Of a stretch of 64,000 nucleotides of DNA, positions 58,369 to 64,000 are shown piece after piece. Position 1 is the stretch's first letter; each line of letters opens with the position of its first letter. The notes beneath the pieces are model-generated. The model was not told where the DNA came from. It saw only the letters and a list, made by a program, of their open reading frames with translations, and ran no database searches. The stretch comes from Augochlora pura (taxonomy: Eukaryota > Arthropoda > Insecta > Hymenoptera > Halictidae). The DNA lies in NCBI RefSeq assembly GCF_028453695.1, contig NC_135774.1, positions 372,001-436,000 on the forward strand, written 5' to 3'. The position numbers and the translations under genes are program-made.

Positions 58369-60022
58369 GTTATGGCTTCCTGTTTCGCGACCCGCGTTGC
58401 CAATAACGTTCTCGGAATTTGCTGATTGCGACCGATTCCGCGGCCAGATACGCGTCGCTTTATTTTTATTAGGACGCCGTGAGAGCGGCAAGGAGCGCGA
58501 GCACGGCGACCACGACCGAGAAAACGGCGAGGAGGAGCCGCTGCTGCGCCGGCAGGCATACGCTCGTAAATTTTCCTTCTCATGACCGCTCGCGTGACTC
58601 TTACTCTTATTACCGCGTAATATCCGGCAGAGCCGTTCCTACCGAGTCCCGGCTACTCCCACGCGTTCGCTTCCGCGACTCGTTTCCTAAAGGAATGTCC
58701 TTTTCTCTCGGTCGGCCTCCCGACATCTGGAGAAATTGCCGCGCCGACGAATGCGAACGATCCACTTTTTTTCCCTTAACGAGATCGCGATACATCGTGC
58801 AGAATGTTTCCGGGGTTGCTTGATTGCGTTGGGAACGCTAGGCAGGGAACGCGACGGCCAGGCGCGGCAGCTATCGCCTTTGGGAACATCACCGGCACGG
58901 ACCTGTAAAGCCGATGCAAATTTCTGGCTGCGGGAAATCAAAAGTAAAATTTGCTAGAAATTCGCCTCGGGACGGTAGAAAGCGGCCGGTGATTAGAAAA
59001 TCGCAGGAACATTGGAATACGGTGTTTCGAAGCTATCCCCGCGATCCGACGAGGCAGGAAAGCGAGTTCGCGTTTCACCGTAGTCTGCAGTCTGTGTTAT
59101 TCTACCGCCAGAAATCCAATGAACCCGGTACGGCGGAACAACGAGCCGGCGGACTAGTTTCTTCGCAATCGGAAGAAAATTTCATTTCTTTCCAAACCTT
59201 GCAACGAGTCTCGTTTTACCGGAGAAACGATTAAGAACGCACAGGATTGGTCGAGGGACTTGTGGCGAAAGAAATTCTGGCGCAATGGATTACTACAACT
59301 CTGTCGAGATAAACAGAAATTTGACCATCTGTAGCAACGCTTCTACAATTTCTCCATGATCCAGCATCTTTTCTCGTATCATTCGCACAATTGCGCGTCG
59401 GACTGTACACCCGATCCCGAAATATCAAGTATCAAATATGTAACGACGACAATATCCGCCGGCCGTCGGCCGACGCACGACGCACGACGCGTTCTAATGA
59501 CGCCATAAATTCCAAAAATAATTGGACGAACGTAGTCGCGCGTTATTCGAGACTTTTCCCTTGGCCTTCGCCTCTCCCAGTTAACAAAAAATTGCTTGAC
59601 CCATGCGCGCCGGTGTCTCGAGTATTAATAATTGATAAACTTTTTCCGGCGCGGACGGAGTCGATGGAAATTTCTGCGGCGATCGCGTCGCGTCTGCTAC
59701 GGTCTCGCCGCGTCGATTCGATTCGATCGAATCGATTCCGATCGTGCCGACGACGCTCGTCGGTCGCTCCTATTTTCCAGGCAATTATCCGCCGGTTTTT
59801 GCTCGAACGACCGTCTAGACGACGCTCATTTACGTCCTGGGAAGCGGACGCCAGGTGAGCGGAACGGTAACGAGGCGCCCGACTGTCGTCCAAGAAATGC
59901 CGGACGATGATAACGGTGTTCCAGAAACGATAACCAGTTCGAACCGTCTAGTCTGGTTCGGCGACGAATCGGGATCATTGACTCGCGTTATCTATCGGCG
60001 GCTTTCGTCTTCAATATGTCTG

Positions 60023-60104
60023 CCGCGCGACGCGACGCAAAGCGACGCAAACCGAAGCGAAGAGAAGCAAAACGAAGCAAAGCGACGCCAACCGACGCCG
60101 CGAA
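60023..60104. repeat. Degenerate CGACG/CAAAG/CGAAG pentamer array
   Basis: About sixteen five-base units such as GCGAC, GCAAA, CCGAA, GCGAA and GAGAA in register, an old pentamer array with many changes. Confidence 0.75.
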
Positions 60105-60530
60105 TTTCGCAAATATTATGCCTGCCGACGGTGAAGCGATTGGCCGCGCGGAAAGCAACACCACCGAGAAATCGATCGCAGCTTTCCACGAATCGACCAA
60201 CACCGACGTATCGATCCTTAGGGACGTCTGTTTTTTAAAATTATCTGCTTCCATTGGAAGCTAAACGAATCCGCAATCAATTGTACCAGGCCCGATAATT
60301 TGTCGGTTGTATTCGGACACGCGTATCGACCATAACGGTATAAAAGTCGCAGCGCAGGCACGTATAAATAAATTCTTTTTCAATCGAATGAGGTCCTTAA
60401 AAAGGTGTGTCGTCAACGGGACAAAAAGATAACTATACGACATTAACATTGAATAGAAACGAGCGCCGCTAAGACAGTGGTTGAATAGAAATGAGCGTTT
60501 GCTGCAACAGACTAAAGTGTAAAGGTGACA

Positions 60531-60547
60531 CCCGAGTGACACTCGGG
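60531..60547. other. 8-bp inverted repeat CCCGAGTG / CACTCGGG
   Basis: The two arms are exact complements separated by one base. It could serve as a binding site for a dimeric protein, but no context supports that. Confidence 0.6.
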
Positions 60548-61039
60548 CGATGGATGAAAAAGATTCGGAAAAGTTGCCGCAAGAAGCGATAGTTTGAGAT
60601 GTGCTCGCGCGAGCATTTGCCGTGTAAACTGCGGAGATACGCGCGCGCGACGCGACTTGCTTCAGCAAGAATATTCCGAGCGATAAATCGCAGGACCTCG
60701 CAGGTTTAACAATCGACTCGAAGCTTTCGGAGTCGCTGATGCATTACTATTAAAAACACTTTTTAAACGATTCATCTTCTTCAGGATGAATCGTATCGAA
60801 AAATCGGATAGCAAAATTGAATTACCCGATGCTCGCGCAACGGAAGCGACCGGTCGACCTAGTCGAGAGGAAAATGCTGGGCGAACGAAGCTCGGTGTAC
60901 GATCGGATCGCGACGAACAAGCGATCGCGAGACTTTTCGTCGGCGATCGAGGCGCGAAATAGGGATCGATGTTCCGGTTTCGATCTCGATCACGGTGTCG
61001 ACTCTCGACGAGACGGAGGTCGTGGCGGAGGTCGAGACC

Positions 61040-61066
61040 GAGACACGAGACACGAGACACGAGACG
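61040..61066. repeat. (GAGACAC)3 7-mer array
   Basis: Three perfect GAGACAC units and a fourth, GAGACGC. Confidence 0.92.
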
Positions 61067-61480
61067 CGATTTTCCGATCTGCTCTCCAATTATCGTCGGC
61101 TTTTATCGTTTCGCCGACGTTCCGCGCGATAAATCACCGCGGACGCGTCCGATCGAATTAATGAAGTTTCCTCGTAAACAATCTTAACGAGGCGTTCAAA
61201 GTCCGTGGAGGGTGTCACGTGCCGGTTCGCGGCTAATCGGCCGATATCGGCGCGACGCGAGACGGACGAGCGATTCTCCTCTGGCGCCCCTCGTCGCGCG
61301 CAAACGGTTATCGGTGTAATTGCCGTACTCCCCTGTGAAGCCCTGTCGCGAGAGGTCGCGCGGGCCGTGGAACTTGAACGCGGATCACGAGACGGTCGGC
61401 AGATTTCTCCGTTCGCCGAGGCTGATACCGCCGCGCCGCCGCGATTTCATTTCCTTCGCCGATCGCTAGTCGGCTCTCTC

Positions 61481-61528
61481 TCCCTCTCTCCCTCTCTCCC
61501 TCTCTCCCTCTCTCCCTCTCTCCCTCTC
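61481..61528. repeat. (TCCCTCTC)6 8-mer array
   Basis: Six perfect TCCCTCTC units after a CT run. All-pyrimidine on the plus strand. It reads as Ser-Leu-Ser-Pro repeats and inflates the frames crossing it. Confidence 0.95.
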
Positions 61529-62590
61529 CTGTTATCGCTCGAGGCGAGAGAGGGCCGTCGGCCGAGGCGTACGACGCGCTCCGTTCGCGATACAACGGGT
61601 GACTCTCGTCGACAGGGCGCCGAGTCTGGAATTTCCCCAGGAAACGGTCTCGAGAGGAGGGCGACCGCCGGCAGCTTCCAGCGCGGAATCGTATCGACCC
61701 CAACGCGATCGGCCCCCAACAATGGGCGTCGTTTCGAAACAACGGGTCCGTGGAAAATTTCCATCGACCGCCGCCGACACGACGACACTGGGTTAGAAGT
61801 CCCGTGGTTATCGAGTCGTAAATTCAGACTCGCTATCGCGAGAGATAGAGCTCGACCAAGATCAAGTTCTTCGCGAGATCTCTGCCGGGCTGCCGCTATC
61901 GGCGCGCAAAGGGAGAACGAGGCGGGAAAATCGTCGGACGAGAAGAGAATCGAGAGCCGATTCCTACGAGCTTCGTGTCCGGAGAACGGACACATGTCCG
62001 ATAGGCCGACCCTGCTCGTTTCGGCTCGCCTCGGCTCGTCTCGCCGCGACGGTCGGCTCGCAAAAATAATCCGCGGCACGCTTGGCCACGTGCCCGCGAA
62101 CGTGATCGTTCGATACAAGGAAGATCGCCGTTGCGGAATTCTATTCGTGGAAATTGATGACACGCGGGTGGTCACAGGCCGCGTCCTCTCCAACCCCCCG
62201 CCCCGACCACCACCACCCCCACCACCGCTGCTTCTGGCGGCGCACTCGATAAGAGGCGTCGTTGTGAAAGAAAACGTTCGATCTACCGGGTGATTCGTCC
62301 AACTCGGTGAGCTCCGTAAACTCTTCGATCCAGACGCGGTGTCGCAAATGGCGGGCAACGATATCTCTGGCCCGATCAATTATTGGGTGGCCTTTTATTA
62401 ATCTTCGATCAAATAAATAAGGGAGGAACGCGCAAGGAGGCAAACGATTGACACCGAAAGCGCTGGCTTTAAATGATTTGCGAAACGTTACGCTGCTCGG
62501 GTATCGACGCGCGTAACGCGTTGGAACGATGTTCGGCTCGGTTCGGAGTCGGCGCAGCGGCGGCCAAGGACTGACGTCAGCCATCGAAAG

Positions 62591-62610
62591 GAAAGAGGAT
62601 TTCCTCTTTC
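62591..62610. other. 9-bp inverted repeat GAAAGAGGA / TCCTCTTTC
   Basis: The purine arm 62591-62599 and the pyrimidine arm 62602-62610 are exact complements separated by two bases. Confidence 0.65.
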
Positions 62611-63328
62611 ACTCCCCGTGGCTCGTTTAACTCTCTTCTCTGGCGTTGCCACTAAACGACGCGCATATTTGGTTTACCCCCGTGGGTAATAATGACACGG
62701 GTAAACGGAGCCGAGCCGCAGAATGTGCGAGCGCGCGAGCGCGCGTGACCAGACTAAGCAAATTTGCTTCGGCCGCTTTCGGGCGCGGACGATTCGACGA
62801 GTGTCCGAGATGGAAATTAACGACGCGCGCGCGCGCGCTCGCGCTCGCCGACGCTCTGGAAATCCCGAGAAAAATCACCGGCCGAGGCGGTTCCGAACGA
62901 ACGAGGTGAATTATCGTCTTTTAAAATCAATTAGCGCGGCCGGCTCTAAGCTTTCACACTTCCGAGCGGTCCGAGGTCCGAACGCGTTTCTCGAGGCGAG
63001 CTCGCAACGGCCGAAATCCCGTGAATATTCAAACAGTGCGGACAAAACGAAACGGTTCGAAGCGACCGAACAGAATAAAGTGGAAAAACGTCGCGGGGAC
63101 GCCAACGAAATGGAAGAAAATCGACTGCGAGGGCCGATCTCGACGCGGCGATTTATCGCGAGATTCGAGATTCGTAAATGGTTGGAATACGAGAGCGATA
63201 CGAGGCTGCGCATCGACTATTTAAACAACCGAGCCTCCCGGATCCCTTCTAATGGAACGCGCCATTGAAGTTTCGACGGACGGTTCGCGATTATCTTACA
63301 TTTGGAAATGGTATCGCGACTCTACAAC

Positions 63329-63357
63329 GGCGCGGCGCGGCGCGGCGCGGCGCGGCG
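63329..63357. repeat. (GGCGC)5 pentamer array
   Basis: Five perfect GGCGC units and a partial sixth, the cleanest plus-orientation member of the family. Confidence 0.95.
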
Positions 63358-63977
63358 TCGCGCATTACCCGCGTTTACGATGGAGATTTAGTACGCTTGG
63401 AAATAAAACGAGTTTCCTTATCTTGCCTTGCCGTGTTCACGACGCCGCGTCGCGCCGGTTTTATTAGGCAAACGATAACCCGGAGGCTCGTTGCCATCGA
63501 ATGGCTTAACGAGCGCACGCCGAACACACTCTCGTACTACCGAAGCATTCGCTCCTTTGATCGCCATCGAGATCTTCGAACGAAGTAGCACCTGTGTTAA
63601 CTCGCACATTTTTCCTCGAGCGTCGTGCTGGTAGCGCGTGTAAACAATGGCGTATACCTCGCGCGTCCCTCTATCATCGCGCGCGCGCGCGCGATTTCGC
63701 CGCGCCGAACAGACTCGTTCGATTGAATTCACGATCGGGATACGGACGATACGCGGAGAAGCTGCTCGATCTACAGAGTGTTCGAACAGAAACGATATAT
63801 TTTCTCGAAGAAACGTCTATTGTATTACCGAGATTATAACAGAACATATCAGTTCCGAATATCGTCCGTCACAGCCAAACTCCTTCGAGAATAAGAAATG
63901 ATTCCGCTCCGCCTTTTGCTCGTCAGCCATTCCGCCATCGGATACAACGTCTTCCCACGTGATGCTCCTATACTTAC

Positions 63978-64000
63978 CGTCGTAAAGCACCACGGAAAGA
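63978..64000 (-). CDS. Possible end of an exon cut by the window edge
   Basis: On the minus strand the last 23 bases are followed by GTAAGTATAG, a close match to the insect 5' splice-site consensus (the complement, TACTTAC, is at 63971-63977). In one frame the fragment reads LSVVLYD plus one base, with a phase-1 junction. The other two frames (SFRGALR, FPWCFTT) are also open. The piece is too short to identify a gene. GTAAGT-like sites also occur by chance in 64 kb, so this rests on splice-site quality and open frames only. If correct, the bases to its left are intron. Confidence 0.3.

Larger units (their letters stand above)
55001..60000. other. Non-coding spacer with a lower-CpG patch, 55-60 kb
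   Basis: 55.0-55.85 and 56.2-57.3 kb hold no arrays or recognised features. 57.95-58.2 kb is AT-richer and CpG-poorer than its surroundings and lies within the frame described at 57652. 58.4-60.0 kb is ordinary mixed sequence. Confidence 0.55.
60001..64000. other. Non-coding spacer reaching the right edge, 60-64 kb
   Basis: 60.1-60.8 kb is calmer. 61.0-62.4 kb is CpG-rich and nearly stop-free on both strands: a 362-codon plus frame starting at a GTG and a 310-codon minus frame overlap, and both read through the TCCCTCTC array and a proline/glycine stretch near 62195-62226. Neither shows a domain, so neither is called. The right edge may reach an exon of a minus-strand gene. Confidence 0.5.

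Noticed and set aside
37084..60346. Three TATAAAAG boxes on the plus strand (37084, 39807, 60339)
   Set aside because: About two are expected by chance on both strands of this length. None has a good initiator 25-35 bases downstream or a gene after it.
61205..62379. Overlapping 362-codon (plus) and 310-codon (minus) open frames
   Set aside because: The plus frame starts at GTG with no ATG for most of its length. Both frames run through the TCCCTCTC array and a proline/glycine tract, and products are Ser/Arg/Pro-rich without motifs. CpG-rich, stop-poor sequence explains both.
1..64000. Spaced-repeat (CRISPR-like) interpretation of the many arrays
   Set aside because: All arrays are direct tandem repeats with no spacers, and there are no cas-like genes. 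The sequence has eukaryotic character.

Overview
The window reads as non-coding nuclear DNA of an animal, most likely an insect and plausibly a hymenopteran (bee, ant or wasp). Three things point that way. No run of adjacent long reading frames exists, so a bacterium, phage or compact eukaryote is unlikely. CpG is strongly over-represented rather than depleted (for example 7 CpGs in 20041-20100, outside any repeat), as is common in Hymenoptera. A segment at about 7562-7700 starts with ACAGGGTGT and reads like a dispersed transposon-derived repeat I associate with hymenopteran genomes. The organism call is an inference; no protein marker supports it.

I found no gene that I can name and no complete gene I would defend. 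Open frames of 100-360 codons occur on both strands, but most lack ATG starts, run through simple repeats (poly-Arg, poly-Ser/Leu, Pro-Ser), or have equally long antisense partners. That is expected where GC- and CpG-rich sequence is poor in stop codons. The best hint of a gene is at the right edge: a consensus splice donor on the minus strand at 63971-63977, next to a 23-base piece of possible exon. If real, much of the window could be a long intron of a minus-strand gene whose upstream exon lies beyond base 64000. Four other open frames (6000-6338, 12291-12674, 30795-31115, 57652-58368) are recorded at low confidence. The one at 30795 stands out because it lies in an AT-richer, CpG-poorer patch.

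Layout: 1-25 kb is CpG-rich spacer full of short tandem arrays, including (GCTTT)13 at 9466 and (GA)25 at 22023, plus the transposon-like fragment at 7.56 kb. 25-32 kb holds a short interstitial array of CCTAAA, close to but not identical with the insect telomere repeat, a long pyrimidine tract at 26.2 kb, and the AT-richer frame at 30.8 kb. 32-45 kb has more arrays, a calmer AT-richer stretch at 40.6-41.4 kb, a diverged direct duplication near 43.0/43.3 kb, and a cluster of CACCTG/CAGGTG E-boxes at 43.0-44.1 kb. 45-64 kb is again repeat-rich spacer, with a lower-CpG patch at 58.0-58.2 kb.

The clearest property of the window is its tandem repeats: dozens of short, often perfect arrays with periods of mainly 5, 7, 8, 11 and 12 bases. 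GGCGC pentamers recur at many independent sites. No RNA gene, CRISPR array, operon or new biological system could be supported.
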